Assembly: GCF_036568425.1 (NCBI RefSeq)
Contig: NZ_DATCSO010000081.1
Coordinates: forward strand, 1 to 64,000
Origin: Salegentibacter sp036568425
GTDB lineage: Bacteria > Bacteroidota > Bacteroidia > Flavobacteriales > Flavobacteriaceae
Reading direction: 5' to 3'
Length of the DNA: 64,000 nucleotides
Shown: positions 51,190 through 60,761 of the stretch, in pieces
Position numbering within the stretch: position 1 is the first letter of the stretch
Layout: every line of letters starts with the position of its first letter
Notes under the pieces: model-generated
What the model was told of the DNA's origin: nothing
What the model saw: the letters and a program-made list of their open reading frames with translations, nothing else
Databases searched by the model: none
Program-made: the position numbers and the translations under genes

Positions 51190-53592
51190 ATGGCGCCTTT
51201 TCGTATTACCTATAATGAATGGAAACCAGAGGAACAAAAACTCCGGGAGGCTCTTTGTACTTTAGGTAACGGCTATATTGGCTCCAGAGGTGCGGCTGAA
51301 GAAAATTCCAACAACAGCTTCAATTACCCCGGAACTTATCTTGCTGGAGGATACAACCGGGCAAAAACAAAAATTGCAGACAGAAATATTGAAAATGAAG
51401 ACCTGGTGAATTTCCCCAACTGGCTCTGCCTTAGTTTCAGACCGGAGGGAGGGGAATGGTTAAATCTCGAGAATGTAGAAATACTTGAATACCGGCAGGT
51501 TCTGGACATGAAAAAAGGCACGCTGGAACGAATTTTCAAAATTAAAGATCCAGATGGCAGAATAACTTCTATTCACAGCCGCCGCCTTGTAAGTATGAAA
51601 GATATGCATCTGGCTGCTATACAATGGCATTTTACTCCTCAAAACTGGAGCGGGAATTTGGAAATACGCACAGCTCTGGACGGTACTGTTAAAAATGATA
51701 ATGTTGCCCGATACAAGGAACTGGAAGGGCATCATCTGGATCCTGTAAACACGGAGGTATTCAATCAAAATAGCATGCTTTTACAGGTCCAGACAAAACA
51801 ATCGAAAATTATAATGGCCCAGGCAGCCAGAACCCAGATTTATTCCAGGCAGAAAATCGTAAAAAGTGATATTACCTCACATCAAAAAGATGGATATATA
51901 GAGCAGGTTTTTCATTTTCCAGCTAAAGAAGGAAAAAAATACGTGGTTGAAAAGATCGTGGCTATTTATACCAACCGCGACAGAGCCATCACCGAACCAT
52001 CCCTTGAAGCCTGTAATGATATTAGCCGGGTGAAAAGATTCAAACATTTACTAAATAGGCAAGAAGAAATATATAGGTTTTTGTGGCACCGTTCGGACAT
52101 AGGAATAATTGGTAGTAAAAAAATTCAACAATTAGCACGCCTACATATTTTTCACAGTCTGCAAACCATTTCTCCAAACACGATAAGCCTTGATGCAGGA
52201 GTGCCATCCAGGGGCTTGCATGGGGAAGCTTACAGAGGCCATATTTTTTGGGATGAGCTTTATATTTATCCTTTTCTGAACCTGAGGTTTCCTGAAATCA
52301 CCAGAAGTTTACTGATGTATCGTTATTACAGGCTGGATGAAGCCCGTTATGCCGCCACCCAGAAAGGTTACAAAGGTGCTATGTTTCCATGGCAAAGTGG
52401 AAGCAACGGAAGGGAAGAAAGCCAAATAATACATTTGAATCCCGAATCGGGGAATTGGATCCCCGATAACACCCATTTACAAAGACATGTAAATTCAGCT
52501 ATTGCCTTTAATATCTGGAATTATTATGTAGCCTCAGATGACAAACTTTTCCTTTCCTATTTTGGAGCAGAAATGTTCCTGAGCATCGCTTTATTCTGGG
52601 CTAGTAAAGCTAAGTATAATGAGGAGCGGGATCGTTATGAAATTCACGGAGTGGTTGGGCCCGACGAGTACCACACCTCCTATCCAGATTCTGAGGAACA
52701 AGGCCTAAAAAACAATGCTTATACAAATATAATGGCAGCTTGGGTGCTACAAAAAGCTTTAGAGATTCTGGAACTTATTGAGAAAAGCCGAAAACGTGAA
52801 TTGCTCCGGGTTCTGGGTATCGATGATGCAGAGTTTTCTTTGTGGCAGGACATCAGTAAAAAAATGTACGTCCCCTTTATCAAAGATGGTATTATCAATC
52901 AATTTGAAGGTTATGAAAAGCTTCAGGAGTTTCCGTGGAAGGATTACCAGAATAAATATGATGATATACAACGCCTGGACAGGATCCTTGAAAAAGAAGG
53001 AGACACCCCAAACAACTATAAGGCTAGTAAACAGGCAGATGTCCTCATGCTTTTTTACCTGTTCACTCAGGAGGAATTAAAAAATATTCTTGAAAATCTG
53101 GGGTATGAATTTCAGGAAGAGATGATCAACAGAAACATTGAATATTACAGCGAACGCACTTCTCATGGATCTACGCTTAGCCGATTGGTTTTTTCCTGGA
53201 TCCAGTCAAAATACGACAAAGCAAAATCCTGGAAGAATTTTGAAACACTCATTATCAGTGATTTTGAAGACATTCAGGGCGGGACTACACCAGAGGGAAT
53301 TCATCTGGGAGCGATGGCAGGATCATTAGACCTTATTCAACGCAATTTTGCAGGACTTGCTGTATGCGATGATGCTTTATGGATAAATCCAAGCGTGCCT
53401 GACGGTATTAAACAGATTTCTATGCGCATTAATTACAAAAAGCACTGGATCTATGTCTCAGTGCAACATGAAAAGATAAAAATTTCCTTTGAAGAAGGCT
53501 GGAGCAATGAAGTGAATATTGGGGTTCTTAATAAAATATATAAATTCAAAATTGGAGAAGTTAGGGAGTTTTCTCTCTTGCCACAATCCTAA
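51190..53592 (+). CDS. Glycoside hydrolase family 65 disaccharide phosphorylase
   Basis: An 800-residue (alpha/alpha)6 enzyme. GLHGEAYRGHIFWDELY near residue 340 and the catalytic acid motif VVGPDEYH near residue 490 with KNNAYTN fit GH65 phosphorylases (trehalose, maltose, kojibiose, or trehalose 6-phosphate). LHLGAMAG in the C-terminal part reads IHLGAMAGSLDL, also conserved. Products are beta-Glc1P plus glucose or Glc6P. The upstream mutase-phosphatase fusion and downstream PfkB indicate entry into glycolysis, with trehalose the most likely substrate. Cytoplasmic; no signal peptide. Confidence 0.85.
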   Translation: MAPFRITYNEWKPEEQKLREALCTLGNGYIGSRGAAEENSNNSFNYPGTYLAGGYNRAKTKIADRNIENEDLVNFPNWLCLSFRPEGGEWLNLENVEILEYRQVLDMKKGTLERIFKIKDPDGRITSIHSRRLVSMKDMHLAAIQWHFTPQNWSGNLEIRTALDGTVKNDNVARYKELEGHHLDPVNTEVFNQNSMLLQVQTKQSKIIMAQAARTQIYSRQKIVKSDITSHQKDGYIEQVFHFPAKEGKKYVVEKIVAIYTNRDRAITEPSLEACNDISRVKRFKHLLNRQEEIYRFLWHRSDIGIIGSKKIQQLARLHIFHSLQTISPNTISLDAGVPSRGLHGEAYRGHIFWDELYIYPFLNLRFPEITRSLLMYRYYRLDEARYAATQKGYKGAMFPWQSGSNGREESQIIHLNPESGNWIPDNTHLQRHVNSAIAFNIWNYYVASDDKLFLSYFGAEMFLSIALFWASKAKYNEERDRYEIHGVVGPDEYHTSYPDSEEQGLKNNAYTNIMAAWVLQKALEILELIEKSRKRELLRVLGIDDAEFSLWQDISKKMYVPFIKDGIINQFEGYEKLQEFPWKDYQNKYDDIQRLDRILEKEGDTPNNYKASKQADVLMLFYLFTQEELKNILENLGYEFQEEMINRNIEYYSERTSHGSTLSRLVFSWIQSKYDKAKSWKNFETLIISDFEDIQGGTTPEGIHLGAMAGSLDLIQRNFAGLAVCDDALWINPSVPDGIKQISMRINYKKHWIYVSVQHEKIKISFEEGWSNEVNIGVLNKIYKFKIGEVREFSLLPQS

Positions 53593-53636
53593 ACCCCTGA
53601 AGATAAAATTCACATCTTTTTTCAACAAAATCATTA

Positions 53637-56387
53637 ATGAAAATGAAAAACAGACCGAAGGTAAACATTAAAGATGCCTCTCTTAAGTCTTCAGAAGAGA
53701 TTCTTAATGCATTTTCTGTAGATAAGGAAAGAGGGCTTTCAGAAGAAGAGGTCCGGAAAAGATTGAAAAAACATGGCAAGAATATTCTGGAAGAACAATC
53801 CCAAAAAAGTATCTGGCAAATACTTTTTTCCCAGATCAATAACCCAATAATTTACCTTTTAACCGCTGCGGCTATTTTAGCCTTCTCCTTTAATGATATT
53901 GCCGAAGGAATCGCTATTGTTGTGGTTCTCGTGATAAATACAATTATAGGATTCTGGATGGAATATAAAGCCCAGAAATCCATGAAATCCCTAAAGGATT
54001 TAGATAAAATAAAAGCAAGAGTAATTCGCAACGGCAAAAAAGAAAATATAGATGCTGAAAATTTAGTGCCCGGCGATATTTTAATTGTGGATTCTGGCGA
54101 CCTTATTCCCGCCGATGGGAGAATAATTGAGGCCACAGAATTGCAAATTGACGAATCCCCGTTAACCGGAGAATCGGTACCTATAAGCAAATCTTCAGAT
54201 ACCCTGGAGGAAAAAAAAACCGTAGCTGATCGCAAAAATATTCTGTATAAGGGAACCGCTGTAAGCGGCGGTACAGCAAAAGCTGTGGTGTATGCAACTG
54301 GAATGCAAACCGAATTAGGGAGCATTTCGGCCATGGTAGGAGAAGAGAAAAAAGATGAGATTCCTTTAAATAAAAAATTAAGTGAACTCACTAAAAATCT
54401 AATCTTTGTAACTTTAGGGCTTGCCATTGCTTTCCTGGTATTCGGCTGGATAGCCGGAAAAGAAATATACTTGCTTATTCAAACCTCTATCGCATGGACA
54501 ATTGCCGCCATCCCCGAAGGTTTACCAATCGTAGCCAGTATAGCTCTCGCAAGGGGCATGCTTCGCCTGGCAAAAAAAAATGTTATTGTTAAGAAACTTG
54601 AAGCTGTAGAAACTCTTGGAGAAACCACAGTCATCTTCACAGATAAAACCGGAACCCTTACAAAAAATCAGCTCACGGTAAACACCTTATTTTTTCCTGG
54701 AGACATAAGAATGGATGCGGAGTGGAAAGATGCTAAACCCAATATTGAAGAAAAACAGGAACCAAAGGAAAACGAAAACTTTCTTCAGATATTCAAAATA
54801 TCAATACTGGCCAATGATGCGAGTTTAGAAGAAGGTATATCTGAAGAAGAAAATGAGGAAAAAGATGATGAAGGAATTGAGAAAAGCGGAAAAGGAGATG
54901 GAGATCCACTGGAAATAGCCTTACTAAACTTCACTAAAAAGTTTGATGAGAATCTTTACCGGAAAAATCGTGAATTAAAGAGAGAATTACATGATCCATT
55001 CGACTCCGAATCGATGATTATGGGGGCAATTTACCAGGTTGATGAAGGTTTTTATGTGGCGGGAAAAGGCGCTGCCACAGCCATTCTTGATCGTTCAACC
55101 AAAGTTCTAGTTGGTGATGAACTAAAAGAACTCTCTGATGAAGACAAAGAGTACTGGCGTAAAAAAAACAATGAATTATCTGAAGAAGGCTTACGGGTAC
55201 TCGCTTTTTCCTATAAAAATATAGACAAGCTACCTGAAGGAAAAGAAGCGGAAGATTTTATTCATGAAATGAATTTTGCCGGTTTAATAGGCTTTATTGA
55301 CCCGCCCCGAAAAGAAGTTTCCGATGCAATTGATGTATGCAAAGAGGCAGGAATAAAAGTAATCATGATCACCGGAGATCATCCCGGGACGGCAAAAAAT
55401 GTTGGAAAACAGGTTAGTTTGTATGACGAGGAAGAAGAAAACGGAGACGGAGTACTTTCCGGGGAAAAACTCCGAAATGAAATTAAAAAAGAAAATGTTT
55501 CGAGCTTGGTAAACACCAAAATATTTTCCAGAGTAGATCCTGCCCAGAAATTAGCTGTGATAAAACATTTTCAGAAAAACGGAGAGATAGTGGGAATGAC
55601 CGGGGATGGCATAAACGATGCTCCTGCCCTTAAAAGGGCTAATATAGGAATAGCCATGGGCAAACGCGGAACCCAGGTTGCCCAGGAGGTGTCTGATATG
55701 GTTCTCAAGGATGATTCCTTCACGTCTATTGTAATTGCCATTGAACAAGGGCGAATTATTTTTGGAAACATAAGAAAATTCATCATTTATCAGCTCTCTT
55801 ATCACCTGAGTGAAATTCTTATAATAGCACTTATTAGTTTTACTCTTTTTTACCTGCCCTTACTTCCGCTACAACTACTTTTCCTTAATCTATTATCAGA
55901 TGTTTTTCCTGCTCTTGCATTGGGTATAGGGAAGGGAAATTCGGGGATTATGAAAAACCCTCCAAAAGATCCTGAAGAACCTATTCTAACCAAAAAGAAC
56001 TGGATCCAGATAGGCTTATACGGAGTGATTTTGACGATTTGTATTTCAGGAGCGTATTTCTTTGCCCACTATGTATGGAATCAGCCCAAAGAGATTACAA
56101 ATAACGTTGCTTTTTTTAGTCTTGCAATTGCTCAATTACTCCACGTTTTTAATATGAGAGAAACTGAAGAGAAAATTTTTAATAACCAGGTAACCCGTAA
56201 TAAATATATATGGATGGCCCTCGCATTTTGTTTCACGATACTGATTGCCGCCTATTTTATTCCCGGAATTTCTAAAATTCTTTCTTTTCAACAACTTGAA
56301 TTAAGGATTTGGGGACTTATAATTATTACAAGTTTACTACCCTTAATAATAATTCAGCTTATAAAAATTTTCAAAAAAAACTTTTAA
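53637..56387 (+). CDS. P2-type cation-transporting ATPase (Ca2+ ATPase-like)
   Basis: A 916-residue P-type ATPase with the full domain set: N-terminal regulatory domain, actuator TGES (177-180), PEGLP in M4 (293-297), phosphorylation site DKTGT (Asp336), nucleotide domain with an acidic insertion (EEGISEEENEEKDDE), hinge MTGDGINDAPAL and ten likely transmembrane helices. The PEGLP motif and overall form are those of SERCA/PMR1 or Na+-ATPase-like bacterial pumps. Ion is uncertain: Ca2+ is usual, but Na+ or Mn2+ are possible. A second ATG at 53643 is an alternative start. Confidence 0.9.
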   Translation: MKMKNRPKVNIKDASLKSSEEILNAFSVDKERGLSEEEVRKRLKKHGKNILEEQSQKSIWQILFSQINNPIIYLLTAAAILAFSFNDIAEGIAIVVVLVINTIIGFWMEYKAQKSMKSLKDLDKIKARVIRNGKKENIDAENLVPGDILIVDSGDLIPADGRIIEATELQIDESPLTGESVPISKSSDTLEEKKTVADRKNILYKGTAVSGGTAKAVVYATGMQTELGSISAMVGEEKKDEIPLNKKLSELTKNLIFVTLGLAIAFLVFGWIAGKEIYLLIQTSIAWTIAAIPEGLPIVASIALARGMLRLAKKNVIVKKLEAVETLGETTVIFTDKTGTLTKNQLTVNTLFFPGDIRMDAEWKDAKPNIEEKQEPKENENFLQIFKISILANDASLEEGISEEENEEKDDEGIEKSGKGDGDPLEIALLNFTKKFDENLYRKNRELKRELHDPFDSESMIMGAIYQVDEGFYVAGKGAATAILDRSTKVLVGDELKELSDEDKEYWRKKNNELSEEGLRVLAFSYKNIDKLPEGKEAEDFIHEMNFAGLIGFIDPPRKEVSDAIDVCKEAGIKVIMITGDHPGTAKNVGKQVSLYDEEEENGDGVLSGEKLRNEIKKENVSSLVNTKIFSRVDPAQKLAVIKHFQKNGEIVGMTGDGINDAPALKRANIGIAMGKRGTQVAQEVSDMVLKDDSFTSIVIAIEQGRIIFGNIRKFIIYQLSYHLSEILIIALISFTLFYLPLLPLQLLFLNLLSDVFPALALGIGKGNSGIMKNPPKDPEEPILTKKNWIQIGLYGVILTICISGAYFFAHYVWNQPKEITNNVAFFSLAIAQLLHVFNMRETEEKIFNNQVTRNKYIWMALAFCFTILIAAYFIPGISKILSFQQLELRIWGLIIITSLLPLIIIQLIKIFKKNF

Positions 56388-56463
56388 GTCTAAACGGCTA
56401 AGTAAAATATCTTTCAATAAAAATTAACTGATATACTCACTCTTAATCAATAAACAAATACAT

Positions 56464-57393
56464 ATGAAAATTGTAAGCTTAACCCTGAATCCGGCACTGG
56501 ATAAAAGCACATCTATAGATAGGTTGCAGGCGCAGAAGAAACTACGTTGTAAGGAACCTGTTTATCATCCCGGGGGAGGTGGTATTAACGTTTCAAGGGC
56601 TATAAAGATCCTTGGGGGCGAATCCTTAGCAATTTATGCAGGAGGGGGACCTGTTGGCGATAAAATTGAAGAACTGCTTAAGAAGGAAGAAGTAAATCAA
56701 CAGCGCGTCAACGTAAAAGAAAATACACGGGAAAATTTGATGGTTGTTGAAAATTTAACCGGAAATCATTTTAGATTCGGGATGCCGGGAGCAAATGCAG
56801 GACAAGAAGGCCTTCAAAAATGCCTGGATGCAATAAAGAATCTCCCGGATGATGTTAAATACCTGGTTGCCAGCGGCAGTTTACCGCCCGATGCACCGGA
56901 TGATTTTTATGGGACAATAGCGGAAATTGCCAAAAGCAAAAATATTAAATGCATAATAGACACTTCAGGAAAGGCTTTAGTGAAAGCTTCAGAAATGGGG
57001 GTTTGTATCATGAAGCCCAATTTAGGAGAGTTAAGTACGCTGGCAGAGAAAAAGGAAATTTCAGGACTGGAACAGGAGAAGATCGCAAAAAAGATAATAA
57101 ATGAAGGCAAAGCAGACATCCTAATAGTTTCCCTGGGTGCCCGGGGAGCAATGCTAGTTACTAAAGACAGCATTGAATACGTAGTACCTCCTACCGTCAA
57201 ACAGGATAGTACCGTAGGTGCGGGGGATTCTATGGTTGGAGCCTTGGTTTTATCTCTTTCCCGTGGAGACTCATTACTGGATGCCGTAAGATGGGGAGTT
57301 GCCGCAGGTACTGCTGCCACAATAACCCCCGCAACAGAATTATGCCGTAAAAAAGACGTGGAAAAGATTTATAACTGGCTTAGCAAAAAATAA
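56464..57393 (+). CDS. pfkB: 6-phosphofructokinase II (PfkB family)
   Basis: A 309-residue ribokinase-fold kinase very like E. coli PfkB: LTLNPALD at the N-terminus, PVYHPGGGGINVSRAI, FRFGMPGA, SGSLPPDAPDD, and the catalytic STVGAGDSMVGA (Asp is the base), ending in KIYNWLSKK. It phosphorylates fructose 6-phosphate, although tagatose 6-phosphate and 1-phosphofructokinase relatives are close. The gene follows the P-type ATPase; together with GH65 and the mutase it completes a trehalose to glycolysis route. Confidence 0.88.
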   Translation: MKIVSLTLNPALDKSTSIDRLQAQKKLRCKEPVYHPGGGGINVSRAIKILGGESLAIYAGGGPVGDKIEELLKKEEVNQQRVNVKENTRENLMVVENLTGNHFRFGMPGANAGQEGLQKCLDAIKNLPDDVKYLVASGSLPPDAPDDFYGTIAEIAKSKNIKCIIDTSGKALVKASEMGVCIMKPNLGELSTLAEKKEISGLEQEKIAKKIINEGKADILIVSLGARGAMLVTKDSIEYVVPPTVKQDSTVGAGDSMVGALVLSLSRGDSLLDAVRWGVAAGTAATITPATELCRKKDVEKIYNWLSKK

Positions 57394-57563
57394 CCTCCGA
57401 AATCAATGTATCAGAGAAATTAGAAGTCAATTAATATGACAAGTGATGAGAAAATTATTAATATAACTGCCTTCTCACCTTTTTAAATTACAGGATTGAG
57501 TTTCCTAAGAAAGGACAGTAAATGTTTTATCCACAACAGTGGTTTAACGGTGATACTCTGTAT

Positions 57564-58082
57564 TTACTGCCATTGTTCGATCAAACTTCCAATAAAAAAA
57601 GCAACAGCTGCAGCAGATCCTCCAATTAGTAACATCTCCCCTCCCGCGAGGTAAGGATTTCCTCCGGTAAGTTTTGTCCTCAATGCCCCAACCCCAAATA
57701 AAGCCAAACCGGTGGCAATGCCAGAGAAGATAAAAGAATTTGAAGTAAGTGTTATAAAAAAATAAGGTACAAGTGGTATTATCCCAACGATTATAAAAGC
57801 CAGAAAAGTAAATAAAGCTGCAATCCTGGGATTATGTTTTTCCTGTTCCTCCATATTATTGCTTTTTTTCCTGGCCAACTCAGCTTTGTTAGCGAGAAAG
57901 TCTGAGGAAGCCATAGAAAAGCCATCTGCAAATAAGGATGCAAATCCTACCACAAGAATGGCTTTAGTTCCTAAATTAGCTCCTTCAACACTGGAAACTA
58001 TTGCAAAAGTGGTAATTATTCCATCGTTTGCTCCATAAACTGCATCTCTTATATATCTGGTTAGCAATTTTATATATAACAT
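57564..58082 (-). CDS. VIT1/CCC1 family transporter
   Basis: A 172-residue membrane protein of the VIT family (Fe2+/Mn2+ transporters). IRDAVYGANDGIITTFAIVS is the conserved N-terminal motif, followed by GFASLFADGFSMASSDFLA and three further hydrophobic helices (FLAFIIVGIIPLVPYFFIT, FIFSGIATGLALFGVGAL, EMLLIGGSAAAVAFFIGSL). The start is the ATG at 58080-58082; a TTG three codons upstream is not needed. A palindromic operator-like site lies about 80 bp upstream. Confidence 0.85.
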   Translation of the reverse strand: MLYIKLLTRYIRDAVYGANDGIITTFAIVSSVEGANLGTKAILVVGFASLFADGFSMASSDFLANKAELARKKSNNMEEQEKHNPRIAALFTFLAFIIVGIIPLVPYFFITLTSNSFIFSGIATGLALFGVGALRTKLTGGNPYLAGGEMLLIGGSAAAVAFFIGSLIEQWQ

Positions 58083-58310
58083 AGTATCCAATTCTATTAA
58101 ATTACACCCAACCTTCCAAAATCTAATTATTTAAAAATAGTCTTATTCAGACCATTATTCAATGATGAAGGTCATAAATACCGGGTTGGATGGAGAGTTG
58201 AGATTTGATTATATTTCTTTAGAAGCAATCAAGGTTATTCGGTTGAAAAAAGAAATAGATTTAAAAAAAAGGTGGTCAAGCTAAAGGATAATACATATTT
58301 AAAGGCTCAT
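58083..58310. other. Intergenic region between the VIT gene and atpG
   Basis: The 228 bp hold the operator-like palindrome (58162-58175). A 40-codon reading frame on the plus strand (58162-58284) overlaps that site; it is not accepted as a gene. Confidence 0.5.
58162..58175. promoter_or_regulatory. Candidate Crp/Fnr-type operator upstream of the VIT gene
   Basis: ATGAT-GAAG-GTCAT fits the same ATGAY-N4-GTCAT pattern as 41080-41093 upstream of iorA. Position, about 80 bp before the VIT start, suits an activator. Confidence is limited by the short motif. Confidence 0.4.
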
Positions 58311-59210
58311 TTATTGGTTTTTGGGATCCTCTTTCAAAGCTTCAAATCCTGAAATCAAATCAAACAATTCTTCATCAATAGCACTTTGTCGCCTGTGATG
58401 AAATTTACCGCCAAGAGTATCCAACATCTCATCAATATTTTTTTCTGCCCTTTGCATAGCGGCTAAACGACTCGAGTTTTCACTTACCAAAGACTCCGCA
58501 CTTGCCTTGAACAACGAAACAAAAAGAAATTCTCTAATAAGTGCCTTCAAGGTTGACTTTTTTCCACCGGCAACCTGCGGTAAATTTTTTGTAGGCCATT
58601 TTTGGACATCTAATACATGTACCCATTTCTTTTCTAAAGGCAATAATTTTTGCATTTCAGGCTTGTAACCTGTTACAGGTTTTGGTTTGTTATGAAACAG
58701 ATAATATTCCTTCTTTTCTTCTGTTTCAAAATTTTCAAGACTCTTAATTAATATTTCTCTTACCAGAACAGTAATGGCGTTAACCGAATTTGGAACAGAA
58801 AAAAGTTTTGTGACATTAAATCCGAGATCCATCAATCTGAACTGAATGCGCTCACCTACCACCCAAATTTCTTTTTCGCCTGGAAATTCCTGAAGGGAGG
58901 TGGAAACAAAATCGGAAAGGGAGTCATTAAAAGGCCCTACCAGACCTTGATCGGATCCAAAAACAATCGCGCAAATTGATTTTGAATCGGTTTTTTTTGA
59001 GGTTAAATTTTCTCTCTTTAGATTGACTTCCTCTTCCCTAAAAATAGCGAGAATCCCCAAGGTAACAGTTCGGTAATAATCTCCCAGGGAATTTACCGCC
59101 GACTCATATTGTCCAATATTTGAAGCTGCCATGGTTTTCATAGTCCGGACGACCGATTTGAGGTCCCCTGCTCCTGCCAGTTTTCTGCGTAAGCTCTCTA
59201 AGGTCTCCAT
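58311..59210 (-). CDS. atpG: N-type ATPase gamma subunit
   Basis: A 299-residue rotor subunit. The N-terminal helix LRRKLAGAGDLKSVVRTMKTMAASNI is the typical gamma coil start (split in the family as RI..V.....ITKAMKMVAA), and the C-terminal helix has SRLAAMQRAEKNIDEMLDTL. The core sequence is divergent from ordinary F-type gamma, as in N-ATPases. Last gene of the operon read leftwards; 5 bp after atpA. Confidence 0.85.
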   Translation of the reverse strand: METLESLRRKLAGAGDLKSVVRTMKTMAASNIGQYESAVNSLGDYYRTVTLGILAIFREEEVNLKRENLTSKKTDSKSICAIVFGSDQGLVGPFNDSLSDFVSTSLQEFPGEKEIWVVGERIQFRLMDLGFNVTKLFSVPNSVNAITVLVREILIKSLENFETEEKKEYYLFHNKPKPVTGYKPEMQKLLPLEKKWVHVLDVQKWPTKNLPQVAGGKKSTLKALIREFLFVSLFKASAESLVSENSSRLAAMQRAEKNIDEMLDTLGGKFHHRRQSAIDEELFDLISGFEALKEDPKNQ

Positions 59211-59215
59211 TATCT

Positions 59216-60760
59216 TCAGGTCTTGTTAGGTTCCGGTTTCTCCTGAAAAGAAGAAAGCTTCTTACCCGCAATATCCAGGATTGACTTCCGGTGGTCATCA
59301 TTCAATTTTTTATCTGAAAATATACGGTCAATAATTTCCCGGGGAATTTCATTGGCTTCCTCCAATAAGGAAAGTTCAGCCTCCCGCATTTTGTTAAGTG
59401 GGATCGTATCAAAAAGTCCGTTTGTTAATGCGAGAAGAATCATAATTTGTTCAGGAACCGACATTGGCTGGAGTTCTGGTTGTTTCAGACCTTCACGAAT
59501 TCTTTTTCCATGGTGAATTTTCTTTTTAGTATCATCATCCAGACGGGTTCCGAAACGAGCAAAACTCTCCAGTTCTTCAAACTGGGAATACGCGAGTTTA
59601 AGGTTTCCGGTTATAGATTGAAAGGCAGGCAACTGGGCTTTTCCCCCAACCCGGGAAACCGATTTACCAATATCAACCGCCGGTAAAACACCTTGTTCAA
59701 ATAATTTAGGGGAAAGATAAAGCTGCCCATCATTTATGGAAATAAGATTTGTAGGAATATAGGCTGAAATATTTTGAGCTTCGGTTTCTATAATTGGTAA
59801 GGCGGTGAGTGATCCTCCTCCAAGATCTTCATTCAAATGAGTGGCTCTTTCAAGCAATTTTGAATGTATATAAAAGATATCCCCCGGAAATGCCTCACGT
59901 CCCGGTGGTCTTCTTAGCAATAGTGAAAGTTCGCGATAAGCGCGCGCATGATGAGTAAGATCGTCATAAACAATAAGTACATCTTTACCTTGTTCCATGA
60001 AGTATTCTGCAATACTGGTAGCCGCATAAGGAGCTATATATTTTAATCCGGGGGAGGTGTTCCCTTCAGCAACTACTACAATGGTGTATTCCAATGCCCC
60101 CTTATCTTTCAGATTTGCAATTACTTTTGCAACCGATGATGAGCGCTGGGAAACAGCACAATAAATACAAATTACATTTTTATCTTTTTGATTAAGTATG
60201 GTGTCAATTGCAATGGCCGTCTTGCCTGTTTGCCGGTCACCCAGAATCAACTCCCGTTGTCCCCGGCCAATGGGAATTAAAGCATCCACCACTTTTAATC
60301 CAGTTTGCATTGGAACTCTTACCTCGGCCCGATCCATAATTGCAGGAGCTGGGCGTTGAATTGGCATTCGTTTACTAAAACTGATATTTCCTTTGTCGTC
60401 CATTGGTTTCCCCAACGGATTGATCACCCTCCCAATCAAGCCTTCTCCTACAGGAACATCCAATACCCGCCCCGTTCGTTCCACCTCATCGCCCACGCTC
60501 AAATTTGTATCCTCTCCCAAAAGGATCACACCTATTTCACTTTCATCAAGATTGTAAGCAATTCCAAATAAATCATTGGGGAACTTCAGTAGTTCTTCAA
60601 AACCTGCACCTTGAAGTCCGGAAACCCTAACCACTCCAGATGATACGCTCATCACGTAACCAACTTCCCGGGGAGAAAGAGATGGGACATAATTTTCCCT
60701 GCTTCGGGTTAATTTATCGAAGGTCCTCTTTAAAGTTTTATTTAACTCTCCTGACGGCAT
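59216..60760 (-). CDS. atpA: N-type ATPase alpha subunit
   Basis: A 514-residue nucleotide-binding, mainly non-catalytic subunit. Walker A GDRQTGKT is at 174-181, DRAEVRVPMQTGLKVVDA, SQRSSSVAKV and LLLRRPPGREAFPGDIFY are present, and VGGKAQLPAF marks the alpha C-terminus. The N-terminal extension that would bind a separate delta subunit is shortened and unusual (MPSGELNKTLKRTF). Starts 1 bp after atpF. Confidence 0.95.
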   Translation of the reverse strand: MPSGELNKTLKRTFDKLTRSRENYVPSLSPREVGYVMSVSSGVVRVSGLQGAGFEELLKFPNDLFGIAYNLDESEIGVILLGEDTNLSVGDEVERTGRVLDVPVGEGLIGRVINPLGKPMDDKGNISFSKRMPIQRPAPAIMDRAEVRVPMQTGLKVVDALIPIGRGQRELILGDRQTGKTAIAIDTILNQKDKNVICIYCAVSQRSSSVAKVIANLKDKGALEYTIVVVAEGNTSPGLKYIAPYAATSIAEYFMEQGKDVLIVYDDLTHHARAYRELSLLLRRPPGREAFPGDIFYIHSKLLERATHLNEDLGGGSLTALPIIETEAQNISAYIPTNLISINDGQLYLSPKLFEQGVLPAVDIGKSVSRVGGKAQLPAFQSITGNLKLAYSQFEELESFARFGTRLDDDTKKKIHHGKRIREGLKQPELQPMSVPEQIMILLALTNGLFDTIPLNKMREAELSLLEEANEIPREIIDRIFSDKKLNDDHRKSILDIAGKKLSSFQEKPEPNKT

Positions 60761-60761
60761 C

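Noticed and set aside
58162..58284. 40-codon plus-strand reading frame
   Set aside because: Too short and with no recognised similarity; overlaps the palindromic site. Left as unproven.
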